Positions 25,231 to 36,835 of a stretch of 64,000 bases of DNA are shown here, piece by piece. The notes under the pieces were generated by a model. That model saw nothing but the letters and a program-made list of their open reading frames with translations, was not told the origin of the DNA and ran no database searches. The stretch is from Onchocerca volvulus (taxonomy: Eukaryota; Nematoda; Chromadorea; Rhabditida; Onchocercidae): NCBI GenBank assembly GCA_000499405.2, contig HG738137.1, positions 1,612,001-1,676,000 of the forward strand, written 5' to 3'. Positions within the stretch are counted from its first letter, which is position 1, and each line of letters opens with the position of its first letter. The position numbers and the translations under genes are program-made.

Positions 25231-26970
25231 ATGATGGCCAAAAGTCCCCAAAACAGCAATCCAAATAGAAGCAAAAGTTATTCTAGTTCAAACAAACGAT
25301 CCTTATTAGTTAAAAACAACACTTACTCTCTAATAATACCAAAAACCGGCAGAATAATAACATAAACTTCAGGATGGCCATTCTATATTACAATTTCGTA
25401 ATTGAATTGAAGGTGCAAATCATTATTTCATATTTAAATAGATTTTACATATATTCTCAGACAGGGAGATATTTTTATTTAACTTAGCAATCGCTTATGT
25501 AACTCAAAAAATACTACAGACCTAATGTAGATCCAGCTATGTTATTTATATAGTAACTGATCAAAAAATGAGAATATAAATTCTAATGAGAATTTCTTTC
25601 AGGTAGAGTATGAACTACGAAAGAATCTTCCGCCACAGTTTCCAAAAGCAAAAAATGACATTTATATAACAAGGTTGGTTGACTTATCTTTTTTGTGTTT
25701 TTTGAATTTGGCTATTCTTTTTTTTTTACATCTTTAGCGATCAGAAATTGATTATTTGATATATCTTTGTCTGAAATTTTTTTTTTTTTTTTTATGATAC
25801 GAATGTCATGATTTATTGTCTTGTGTTGGATTGATTGGCAAATCATTTATGGAGTCTGACTCAAAAACTTATTTTGAAATAGTTGGAAAGATAATAACTA
25901 CTAGAGTATATCATTATGATACGGGATCGGGCTTTCGTGCAGGTAAATTCGATAGTATGTTTATTCATGCAAACATAAAGCTTGATCTGGAAAGAATATT
26001 GAAAATGAATCAATCGTTGAAACGTGAATTAGGATTATATGAATAAGTATAAATGTTGGGTGGATGATTTTATATTCTAAGTACCATATTTACAAAAAAA
26101 AAAAAAACAGAATAAAAAACAAAAAAAGGAAGCGATGCAACAGTTTAGGAAAAATCTTGTTCTCATTTGCAGACATACAAGTATCGCAGCTCAAAAGGCT
26201 CGCATAATTAGGCTTCTAGATGAAAAGATGGATGAAGTTGTGCTTCATGGCTTAGGAGCAGCCGTTAGCCGGACGATAAATGTTGCATTACAAATCCAGC
26301 GAAAGTTAGTTGATACGGTGAAGTTGGATGTCAAAACTGGCACTATTAAAGTAAGTAATTTTGTGAAAAGATATGCTTTTTAATTATCAACTCTAGATTA
26401 TGTACATGTGAATAATATGTCTTGGGAAAGAGCATATAATTGAGAAACTATGTTTGCTGATAAAGATATGAAATGAAATGTTTTGGTTTGAGTTATCGAA
26501 ACTTTGGTGTTATGGTTAAAAATTTATCGAGAAATAATCTAAGTTGGCAATTCCAACTAACTTTTTGAAAATAAATGAAATTATCGATTTAAAAACAATT
26601 TTAAAAAAAAAACTAACTTTTGTGATGTGAAAATGATCTCTTGTTTTAGAAGCAGAAAAATTGATTAAAAAACAACTGACATTTTCCACATTCTTCAAAA
26701 TGTTAAGGTTGAACTATGTTCGATGTATTTTTATGGTGTTATTAGGAAAGAGTTAGTAGATGAGTTTATGAGTTATCGGTTTTTCTGAAGTTATATGTTT
26801 ATTTTCTCCTCATCGATAATCATTAACTGAAGTGATATTGAGATATTCTAAGTCATCTTTCATTGCAGGTTACCGACAATTTATTCCCATTATACGATGA
26901 GATAGATTTTAAAACACGAAATCGCCTAATTTCAGCGGTACATATACGAATATCTCGACGAGTAATGTGA
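25231..26970 (+). CDS. pop7/rpp20-like: RNase P/MRP subunit POP7 (RPP20), Alba-like
   Basis: Alba-fold protein that pairs with RPP25 to bind RNase P and MRP RNA for tRNA and rRNA processing. Exons: 25231-25308, 25603-25673, 26173-26350, 26869-26970; 142 residues against about 140 in human. The diagnostic block spans exon 2 to 3: VEYELRKNLPPQFPKAKNDI, then the Alba core with VVLHGLGAAVSRTINVALQI, and the final strand AVHIRISR, all aligning with human RPP20. The first exon is the weakest part. Met-Met at 25231/25234 begins a Ser/Asn/Lys-rich 26-residue leader that joins in phase through a poor GTTAAA donor. An alternative 5' exon at 23642-23671 also joins in phase but lacks a start codon. The second intron carries an independent ORF (25849-26046). 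Ferredoxin reductase follows 602 bases downstream on the same strand. Confidence 0.85.
25849..26046 (+). CDS. Unidentified 65-residue ORF nested in POP7 intron 2
   Basis: From ATG 25849 this frame encodes a balanced 65-residue sequence with hydrophobic and charged alternation (for example YFEIVGKIITTRVYHYDTG) and a likely C-terminal helix. The frame stays open upstream to a TGA at 25795, just after a 17-T run, so up to 17 more residues could be coding. No AG acceptor lies close upstream in the right phase. An AATAAA at 26111 follows the stop by 65 bases. It is therefore either a small nested gene, an alternative POP7 end, or a fragment of another gene. The EIVGKI strand pattern loosely recalls OB-fold proteins such as RPA14, which I regard as a weak guess. 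Composition is clearly more protein-like than the poly-T intron around it. Confidence 0.35.
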   Translation: MESDSKTYFEIVGKIITTRVYHYDTGSGFRAGKFDSMFIHANIKLDLERILKMNQSLKRELGLYE

Positions 26971-27572
26971 ATAATTCCTTGTTTATTCTTATTTTGAATC
27001 TGTTGTGATGCCTGAGATGGCATCTTATTCATGTAGAAATTTCACACTTTTTTATCTTTTTAACTTTTTTTATAATATTTTTTCTTTTGACCATATTGTT
27101 CTAAAGTGCACAATATTTCTCATTGATCTTTTGCAGAATTTTGAATAAATTTTATTTCCAATTTTCGAACATTAAATGATCGTACGATATGTTTTACGTA
27201 GCATTCCTTATTACTCAAAAGGAAAGATCGAATATTCCTTCAGTTTGTTAATTCTGCTGAATTATAATGAAAACGGAGACGTTCAATGTTTGTAGCATGA
27301 ATTTGATGAACACCACTTCACATCATTTTGCCTTCCAAATAAAAACATCCAATTTGAGTTTAAATTCGACAGAGAATTGGAATGTGCAGTTTTCGGAATT
27401 TCTAGAGCTTTAAAACTGTTCACTTTGCATATTTTCTGACTGTGAAATCTATTTTATGCGTAAATTCAGTGAATTTAATCGAGTAAAACGGTATGAACTG
27501 AACTGAAAGATCTTTTCCAGTGACAGTAATGGTGAATTCAACTTGAGTATTTATTGGTTACTGTACGATAAG
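26971..27572. other. POP7 to ferredoxin reductase spacer
   Basis: 602 bases between two same-strand genes. It ends with an SL-type acceptor TCTTTTCCAG (G at 27520) and a possible five-codon upstream ORF at 27529-27546 before the ferredoxin reductase ATG. Confidence 0.45.
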
Positions 27573-30500
27573 ATGTTCAGGAAAGTCAGTAATCTCAGAT
27601 TGTATAGTTCAGTGGCTGGATTATCGTGGGTTAGACGTTCTTTTGCTACGTTTTCAAGGCCTCCGCGTATTGCTATAGTTGGCGCTGGACCGGCTGGTAA
27701 ATTTCTCGTTTTCATCAAGTTTTCTCTGTCTTATCTGCCAAGTTATTGTTAGTTAACAAACAATCTCATATAAGATCCATCTTATATAATAGATATTCGA
27801 CATATGATTATTAAATGAAGTGGATATAAATTTTAAAATTGATTTGGCTTAGAAATGAATAGATGGACAAGTGAACAATAGGTGTAAGTGAAACGTTTAA
27901 TTCCTTTTAATCGATATAATTTTAAGTATTTATATTCGATAATTTCGAAGTGTTTTTGATATTTAATTCAATAGTAATGAATTATACACAAATAGAATTT
28001 AGTGACTCATTCAATTGCACTAAGTTCGAATTTTTTGTTTTAAATTTAGGTCTCTATGTCTGTGGTGGAGTTCTTCGTCGATTACCAGAATCTTATGTAG
28101 ATATTTACGAAAGCAACATGGTACCATATGGTTTAGCCCGATACGGAATAGCACCAGATCACCCCGAAATGAAAAACTGCATAACACAATTTGACAGATT
28201 TTTTGTCGAAAATCAAGAGAGGTAAGAAAAATCACGAAATACATCACATTCAAATTTTCATTATTTCATTTCCCTTTACTTAAATTGCTAAATTTGGTTA
28301 CTATGCAGTTAATTCCTCATATCACTCGATTTCAATCTAATCTGACTTGAGTCAATTATTCATATTTGGGGATTGGAATCCTTCTGTTCTTTCCAATTTT
28401 GTTTTATTTTATCACTTTTTTGCTGAGTTTTGTTTTAAATAAACTCTTAGATTATATCAATTCAATATCTTTCCAAATGCTTAAAATCATGAAATGTAAA
28501 AAATTGAAATTTTGATTGCCACTCTCTGAATTTCATGCTAGTATTTGGTTAACATATTTAATTGACATGCTTGATAAATATTTAATTAATTACTTAGGAT
28601 ATTAATCTTTTAAATCCTTTCCATCCATTTGTTTTCTTGAATTCAGCAAAACATTCTGTCAGGTCTTATCTTAACAGTTATATAATTGTCAGTCATTAAG
28701 GATATGTTTCCACAGATGTTTATTTCATGCTAATTCACATGTATAAGAAATTGAGGCTATGCAGGTTTTCTCTGAAATATTCCCCTTTTTGTTAGAATTT
28801 TTTCCATTAGCTTTAAAAATTTTTCACGGAAATTAAAAATTTTTTGCTCGGATTTGTTTTTGTAGACTGAAACTATTTTGCAATGTTTACATTGGTCGAG
28901 ATGTCAAATTTGATGAACTTTGTTCGGATTATGATGCTGTAGTATTAGCATATGGTGCACGACGTCAGAAGCGATTGAAGATCCCTGGAATCGATGCGAT
29001 GAATGTTTTTTCGGGTGGCGACTTTGTATTTTGGTATAATGGAATGTCTGGTATGAAAGCGCCGCTTTTGAACTGTGAAGAAGCGGTGACTGTTTGAGTA
29101 GCATTTCAAAATCATGAAGAAATTTGACTAGGAAATTAATGAATTTTTCTGTTTTTCTTACTTTTTCTGCTCTTAACACATCTTTTTTTTTTTTTGGTGG
29201 AGATCAAATCGGAAATTTTTCCAGGTCATCATTGGTAATGGTAATGTAGCGTTGGATTGTTCACGCGTAATCCTTTCATCCGGAACGGATAGGTTATTAA
29301 ATACCGATATCGCATCATCCATATTGGATATTCTTTCGCATTCTCAGATACGTCATGTGACTATTGTCGGTCGGAGAGGTCTACTTGATGTTAGTTTAAT
29401 TTTGAGGTTTTGAGTTAATTTTCATTATAATGGCAAAATCAGATACATGGCTTGTATTTATGAAATTAATTCAAAGATAATTCAAGTTTTCATAGCTAAA
29501 TTTTATTTTCTGAATTTTTTTTGTCAAGTTTTGATTTCAATTTTGAAATGGTTTGCTTCAGGTTTCATTCACCATAAAAGAAATACGGGAACAAATTACA
29601 CTGCCAAACTGTTCATTTTCTGTAAAAATTGAAGATTCTGATTTGCTCACTATGAAAGAAACACAGGAGACATTATCAAGGCCAAAGAAACGTATTGCGG
29701 AACTCATTTTAAATAACAGTCATCTGGAGAAACCGAAGTCAGATCGTCATTGCCAATTGTTGTTTCGAAGAACGCCAACAAAGGTTTGTTTTGAAAGAAA
29801 ATAGCTACAGTAATTTTCCGCAAATTGTCGTAGCTGGTTTTGTAAATTATCATAGTTTCTTATTCTCATATTCTGTACTTCAGTGATTTGCTATTATTTT
29901 TGATCTGGTCTTAATTCAGTTTCACTTCGTTCAAACTTGAGTATCATCTAATTTTCGATTTTTTTTACAGCATAATTAGATCCTATAGTTTGGAGATATT
30001 TTTATATTGAGAAATTTGATATTCAAGCCACACTAGTATGGAATTTAAAGAAAGTATTATACTTTTTATCCAACATTTTTGCAACTTTTTTTCGAGATAA
30101 ATAAAGAAATTTATCTTAGGTTGTGACAGATAATCGTGGATTTGTCAAGGCACTACAGGTAACTCATTCACTAAGTGGCCGCAAAGAAGATCTCCCATGT
30201 GGCCTCCTACTTTACTGTATTGGATTCGAAAATGTTGCTCTAGATGGGGTACCAGTGAATGCAAATGGCGAAATTAAAATGCTTGATACCGTTCGTGTAG
30301 CAACGGAAAAAGATTCCTTAGTTTATGCTGCAGGTTGGTGTGCACATGCACCTCGAGGGATTATTGCACATACACAGGTTTGATCTAAGTCTGTTTTATA
30401 TGAAATGAAAGACATACATACACATGTAATTGTATTACTTTATCTTAAATATACCAAAAATTTTGACAAAAGATGCAAAAAATGCCATTTACATTGTGAG

Positions 30501-30814
30501 ACTCTATGGATGAACATGATCGAAGCGCTTAAAAACTGTTTTGTAAAATGTATTTTAAAATTTTTTTATGGGAATTTCTTTAGATAAATGCTAGCAATGT
30601 AGCGGACCGACTATGCTCCGATCTTCAAAAATATGGCTTGAAAGCTACGCAGATTACGGGTTCATATCAACGGTTATTGTCACGAAAAGTTGGATACTTG
30701 ACGTGGAATGATTGGAAAAAAATTGATGAGGAAGAGAAGAGATTAGGTGTCATGCATGGGAAGAAACGAGAGAAGTTGCTGAATTTTGAAAATTTTGTTC
30801 CCTTAAAAAACTAA
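27573..30814 (+). CDS. fdxr-like: NADPH:adrenodoxin (ferredoxin) oxidoreductase, mitochondrial
   Basis: FAD flavoprotein that passes electrons from NADPH to mitochondrial ferredoxin for Fe-S cluster and steroid or heme-related chemistry. Seven exons: 27573-27696, 28050-28221, 28866-29085, 29225-29389, 29562-29783, 30120-30377, 30584-30814; 463 residues (human about 490). The N-terminus is basic and Ser/Phe-rich with no acid in the first 30 residues, as expected for a matrix-targeting peptide. The FAD-binding GAGPAG is at 37-42, followed by the family-typical VPYGLARYGIAPDHPE. The NADP site GNGNVALD is at 176-183 and VGRRG follows in the same domain. The C-terminal FAD-contact region has AGWCAHAPRGIIAHT where human has a GW..RGPTGVI motif. 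Intron positions interrupt known blocks cleanly in phase. A short upstream ORF may precede the start if the acceptor at 27520 is used. Confidence 0.95.
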
Positions 30815-31693
30815 TAATGAAATATATTTAAACTAATAGTAAAATCTATTTTAATCCTTCCAATTTCTAAATAACGCTTATAACATTAAGTACTTAATAA
30901 GTCATAGTATTGCAGCTCTGAACAAGAAAGGAAAACAAGTCTTCTATTGAATGCTTCATTTCATCCTCAAATCGATAAAGATCACTGCTCATAAAAAAGT
31001 TTCTGTGAAAAATCTTTGCTAGGATCTCGATCAATATATGCAAATTTTTCATAAAAAATAAGAAATAGACCAAAACTACTGTGAGATCAGTAGAACATGA
31101 CAAACAATGATGTACTTCAAGAGATATGAAATTTGTTTCAAATTTTAGTATATCATAAACCGCCGTGAACACTAAAGAATTCTTTTGCGTTCACAATGAG
31201 AAAAACGATGTAGAATGAAATGAATTTCAAGTAAATCAAAGAATTTAAGAATTTTAAATTAAGAAGAAATAATAACAAGCAATGTAAGGAATGAAACAAT
31301 TTGCATATTTTTACAGTTGTGATTTGTATTTTTTTTTATACTTTTTTTTTTTCAGCTATATTTTCTTATGATATATATATATATATATCGGAAATTTCTT
31401 TCTATTATAGAATATTTTCTTGAACTAAAAGTTATGTATTGGTTACATATTACTCTAACTGATAATCAGAAATGACTTAAAAATAGATAACTGAACCGTT
31501 TATACATTTGTTCTTTCTTTTACAATCTGAAGAATTATCAAAAATTTAAAAAATTTGAGTCTGGAACAAGTTGAGTTTCTCGAAAATGCTGAACAAGAAT
31601 CATCTAAGCCGTTTTCAGCAACCAAACTTTAATTTGAAAAAGCTGTTCGAACAAAAGTGAGAAATGATAGGTACTATTTTATATGAATGCTGT
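30815..31693. other. Convergent intergenic region, ferredoxin reductase / NPRL3
   Basis: 880 bases holding the 3' flanks of two convergent genes, with a short TA microsatellite near 31370-31388. No coding signal. A 92-codon frame at 30894-31172 has no domain or splice context. Confidence 0.5.
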
Positions 31694-34600
31694 TTAAACA
31701 TATTCGGGTCTCATAAATGGTGCAATCACGCAAGCAAATGTGTCCAAAACACGCATTACAGCTGATCGTTCCAAATTCATCCTATACATTATATCTTCGA
31801 TATGATGCTCACCACGTAAATAGGGTATGAATCTGAAAATTGATTTTTTTTTAAAAAATCATTTTTTTCAGAGAATTTCTGAAATAATGAAATTTTACTT
31901 TAGAAATAAATCAAGCAGATCTTCAACATATTGTTGTGGATGTTGCTTAAGCATCGTCTTGTAAACATGAATCACTGGAGTTTTAATTTCAGTTGTCAGC
32001 ATTGCATTTGATAATAATTGATGTAAGTTATCATCTTCGAGTGTATCGATCGTAGCAGATCTTAAAGAAGATTGCGGGAAATTCATCTTTTTTCAATGAT
32101 ATTTTTTATGTTTTCCTTCAAAAAAAAAGGAAAGAAAATAAGCGAACTCGTCGACGGTTTCATGTGAAAAAGGTGGCATCAAGTAAAAGAAAGTATGAAG
32201 TTGCATAATAAGCTCATCTCGCAATAATCGTGCAACCATTCGCATACGAAGTTGCTAAAAATAATGCATTTCCATGAAGAATAATGTGAAACAATATGAC
32301 GGGTTACACTTCACTTATAAATGACACTACTTAATATTTTGTGAATTTGTTAAATTATATCAGAAATGTGTGCTTGAAATTTCCCTTAATTCAATTAAAT
32401 TACTCTTAACCAATTTTGACATATATCGATGATGAAGAAGAGAGGCTATTGTTTTTCATTTTTGTGATATATTCTTGTAAGTCATCATTATTTCACAAAG
32501 TAGATGTAAGATTTCATTTGTAAAAGGACTTTTTCCATTAATTCTATATTATATTCGATGCAGAAATTTACTTTTTTCCGAAAATTGATGAGAAGTCATT
32601 GGAAGTCTAGTCAGTATTACAGGGGAAAAAATTAAGGAAGTGATATCATCAGATTTTCTTGAAAGATCAGTGTGAAATTGAGCTTCAATAAAACTTTCTG
32701 AATATAATGAAAGGAATAAAAGTTTGAAATGAAACATTCCGGGATCATTTATAACAGAAATTTTGGACATTTTCTCAAGAGTTATTCTATTAACATGAAG
32801 ATACCTGTTCACTGAAATTATGCATTGAAGCATTCATGAATTCCGCTAATGTGCAAGGTGGAGAAAATTGCGCCAATATGGTGGGTAGATGAGCATTTTC
32901 AAAAATTTCACCAAACTGTTCACTTAGCCTTAAAAAAAAGAAAAAAAGAATTATTTACTTGTTTTTCTGTATCTAATTCTAAAGCTATAATAAATGGACA
33001 TTTTAATATCTAAGTTATTAAGATTATCAAACATTGTAAAAGTCATAACAAAATACCTAATAAAAAAAAGACTTCTTAGTTAATAGGTGGGTGGAATTTT
33101 TGAATATTTAAACAATTTGATTTTTTCTTCGCCTTAATAATTTTTTTGACTTTTTTCATAAAAATTTCAGTCCCTTTCCCGAGGAAAAAATTGCAATTGA
33201 CGATAATTTAGAATTTTTGGAATTCAATAATTGCAAAAGATTGTATTTTAAACACCACGACTGCTCGTTCCTTCCTAACTCAACAACAAACTTTTATCAA
33301 ATTTATTTTCTTTCATGCAAGGAAGTTTTAAGAATTGAAAATTAACCTTGATAACGGTTTCGGTGACGTAGCGGAAGTATAAACATTAGTACTGCATAAC
33401 GGATATATAACAATAGCACGTGCCCATAATAGCAAATGTCTAACGACGGTAAGAACTTGGAACAGAGGGAGACCTGATGAGTCGCTGATGCTGATTAAAC
33501 TAAAGATAATATCTGAGTTTAAATAAATTCAGTCCAAAATCTTAGTTCCATAATATTTTTTAATTTTTTTTTAACATAATTAAAAAAGCTTGTAAAACAA
33601 ATAAACCTTTGGTCCGGGTGACAGTGTTTTAGGAAAAAATGCAATGCCGGATTAGAATCATGTCCTGGTATAGCATCTTCCAATAGTAAAATTCCGTGAT
33701 AGGGTCTCAGGCGTAAAATAGTTGCTTCTATTTCGACCCTTAAACAGAATAGGAATATTTTTGCTCAAGAATTTTTAAAAGTTATAGAATCAATTTACGT
33801 GAAGGTTTCCAATTAAATAATAATACTAAATGTGTAAAATAAGATTTGCAAATTCATGCTTACCTGCTCCTAGGTGTTAATCCCGCATGTAAAAATGCAC
33901 GTGGCTCAACGCAAAAGCCCACTTCGATACAGTCATTTAGGAAAACGTGAACTACGCCACATTCACTAACATCATTAAATACATCTCGAAGATCTTGTGC
34001 CAGTGAACAGTGTGCCAATACTTCATGGTAAGGAAAAGCCTTTCCTAAATTCAAATCAAAAAATAAAAGAAGATTTTAATTTCAGACAAATTACCAATTT
34101 ACGTAAGGTTCACATAACTTATGTCAAAATAAAGAAGCAATACAGATTATGTAATTACCTTCTGGAAGAGATTCATTCTTTTCATGTTCATTTAATATCG
34201 CTGTCATTTGCTCCGCCAAATAACCACAACGTGTTTGCTCTTCGTCAATTGCAATAGCAATTTTACGACTGAAAATATTAAAGAAGATAATTAATGTTCC
34301 CAAATTATGAAAAGCATTTTTATGAATTAATCGAAAAGTTTCCATTGTTTTTCGTCGAATTTTAATTTCAAATAAAATGTAACCTGAGCTCCTGAAACGA
34401 AGTAACGAGATCAGCTTCTGCCTTTGCAATTAGAATGAAAACAACATGAAACGTTTGCGGCGAACGACCGGTTGGATGTGAAACCTTAAGATTGCTATAC
34501 TGAAGAACAATTAACTCTTCTTATTTCTGTTCTAGCAGAAAAAAAAAAGACAAAAAATTTTCCAGTTATAGAAATAAAATTCTTGGACACAATTCAGATA

Positions 34601-35707
34601 TTTAGGTATGGCCTATCTAAAGTTTTGTTCAATTTTTTGAAATTTGGAGTAATCACAAGATTCTTCCATTAAAAGATGGAAAGGAAATTACCCTACAATA
34701 ACATGACTATAATTTAGATAAGTATGTCGATAGAAGTAGAAGTATAAAAAGAATGAGTAAATCTTACAGTTTTAGGAAATCCAGCAAATCGTATGTTATC
34801 AATTTTAATTTCGAATGGTTTCTCACAAATACCCCTGGCAGAGAGTAAATGAGCAAGAATTTTTGTTGGTACCCTGAAATCAATAAAGTATTAGTTTCCT
34901 TTGAAAGTACATGTAGCATTTTTGTCTAATATTGACCATTGTTAATATTTTAAGAAATCAGAAATCGAAACATACGCTAAAATCAAAATTAAAACAAAAT
35001 ATACCCATATTGTTCTGCATCACTCGTATTTCGCTCATCGCTACCTCTTTGCGATTGTCTAGAAATTGCAAAATTACTTACATGAATATATGAATTCCAT
35101 TTGAAGTTATATTTTAAAAATATTCTAATGCGAAATTTTCATTACAACGTTCATCGCAACATCTTTTCTCTCTTTTCTGAAACTTTTTTCACTAAAAAGA
35201 AAGTATTGTCTGTTATAAGTACTACTAAATTTGGCCGTCATGGAATTTGTTCATCTTAGACACTATTCGAAGAAGTTCTTCGATATTCTTATATAAGATT
35301 AACTCATATAGTGTCTCAAATTTGAAAAAGAATTAAACTTACGTGCACATAGTTCGATAGGATTCAGAAGATGAAAATGATTGTGATTCTGAAAAAAAAA
35401 AAAAAGTGTACAAGAGCACAACTTTCTGCTTTGTTTTGAAATTTTTTTTTTTTCAAATTTTTAGTTTTTCAACAATAACAAGTAAAATTGATTTAATGTT
35501 TGGATGATGAATTACGAAATTATTTGTTTGGAGGAACCGAAAATTTTGACAAAAGCATCTAATCTGAATTTATAAATATGATAATATACCGGTTGGAACT
35601 GAGGAATCATTGTGGAACGGATAAGAGAACGAGACTTGTTCATGATTCTCACCCATAGTAACGAACATAATACCTAGCGGAGAATACAAGCAACGATCCT
35701 CATCCAT
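31694..35707 (-). CDS. nprl-3: NPRL3 homologue, GATOR1 complex subunit
   Basis: NPRL3 with NPRL2 and DEPDC5 forms GATOR1, the Rag GTPase-activating complex that restrains TORC1 at the lysosome when amino acids are low. Thirteen exons in sense order: 35590-35707, 35343-35388, 35005-35058, 34768-34873, 34384-34499, 34159-34268, 33864-34044, 33607-33738, 33347-33499, 32805-32928, 32156-32254, 31899-32086, 31694-31832; 521 residues. Family blocks in order: N-terminal SFSYPFHND; CEKPFEIKIDNIRFAGFP; the longin-domain stretch TFHVVFILIAKAEADLVTSF; LRPYHGILLLED; LLLWARAIVIYPLCSTNVY; MVARLLRDELIMQLHTF; and the winged-helix end FIPYLRGEHHIEDIMYR. The join between the 11th and 12th exons uses a 69-base intron with weak ends (GTCGAC...AAAAAG); no other in-phase solution was found. 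The rest is firm. Confidence 0.92.
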
Positions 35708-36835
35708 GCTTCACACTAAAAGTTTCATAATTAAAATGATAGTTTACTTTTACTCTCAAATATCATCAAACAACAGAATCGCAGATTTTTGGACTTTGTT
35801 AAAAATCACAACTATATCATTGTCCTCACAAAAACTCTGTTCTATTCGCAACATCTTTGTCTGATATTTGCAAATTTCTCAAGCTTTCTAGGATTATATT
35901 CTCGAAGAAACTTAAGGGAAAGAACTCCGAATTATGGGAAGAATTACAAACATAAATCTTGCCGAATTATGGGAAGAATTACAAACATAAATCTTGTCAA
36001 GACCTTTGAATTTTATAAAGTCTCATCAATAAATAATCAACATTCACGAAATATCGAGTCATTTGGCTTTCACTTATTTAAAATGTAATAGGAATATGAC
36101 GAATTCTGATTCCCGCATTTCATAATGCAGCCAGAATCAAGTACAGCAAATACTCATAAAAAAATCAATTACAATACGAAATCTCCACTATTTTTCCAGC
36201 TTCCCTTCTTTTTTGTCCACTTAACATCTTCTGCATCATTATGTTTCAAAAAAATGAGTTCGAAAACTTCGTGATTCTTCAGTTCATGTAACTAACCGAG
36301 CGGTATGTTTCCAGTAATTCTAGTTGAGGCATATATCTTATTGCAAATAGCAAGTGTTTATTGTAATTGATTGACAGGAAATGCAACACACATAAATTAC
36401 TTAAATACAAAAGTACAAATGTTGAATAATAACTCAAAATTAAGTGAATTATTAAAACTTTCTCCAGCAAACACACTTAAATATAAATAAAAAATAAAGC
36501 ATCAATAAAAAATCAAATGGATTGACTATCCAACATGTCTTCGTATCCTATGAATATTAGCCAAGGATAGCCAGTAAAGAATTCCCTACTTTGAATTCAT
36601 TTCATTAGCCGTGGAATCAGTTTCTTAAATATAGTTCGTTTGTTAGACTGAAACAATGGCTTGTCCTATTCTTTCAAGATGATTAAATTTATTGGAAATT
36701 TATAGCTATATATTTCAAAAATTCGACTAAAAAGAGCATAGAAAATGTAGATGAAACAAAAAAGAGAAAATAGTACATGAAAAAGATAAAACTTGAGACT
36801 AAACCACAATTCAAACTATGAATATTTCACAATAT
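35708..36835. other. Intergenic region upstream of NPRL3
   Basis: 1.13 kb containing the NPRL3 promoter side and the 3' flank of the phosducin-like gene (both on the minus strand). It includes two perfect tandem copies of a 35-base unit (35927-35996). A 99-codon plus-strand frame at 35789-36088 simply runs through that duplication and shows no other coding support. Confidence 0.5.
35927..35996. repeat. Two-copy 35-bp tandem duplication
   Basis: Unit begins CCGAATTATGGGAAGAATTA at 35927 and again at 35962; the copies are identical over 35 bases, indicating recent duplication. Confidence 0.95.
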
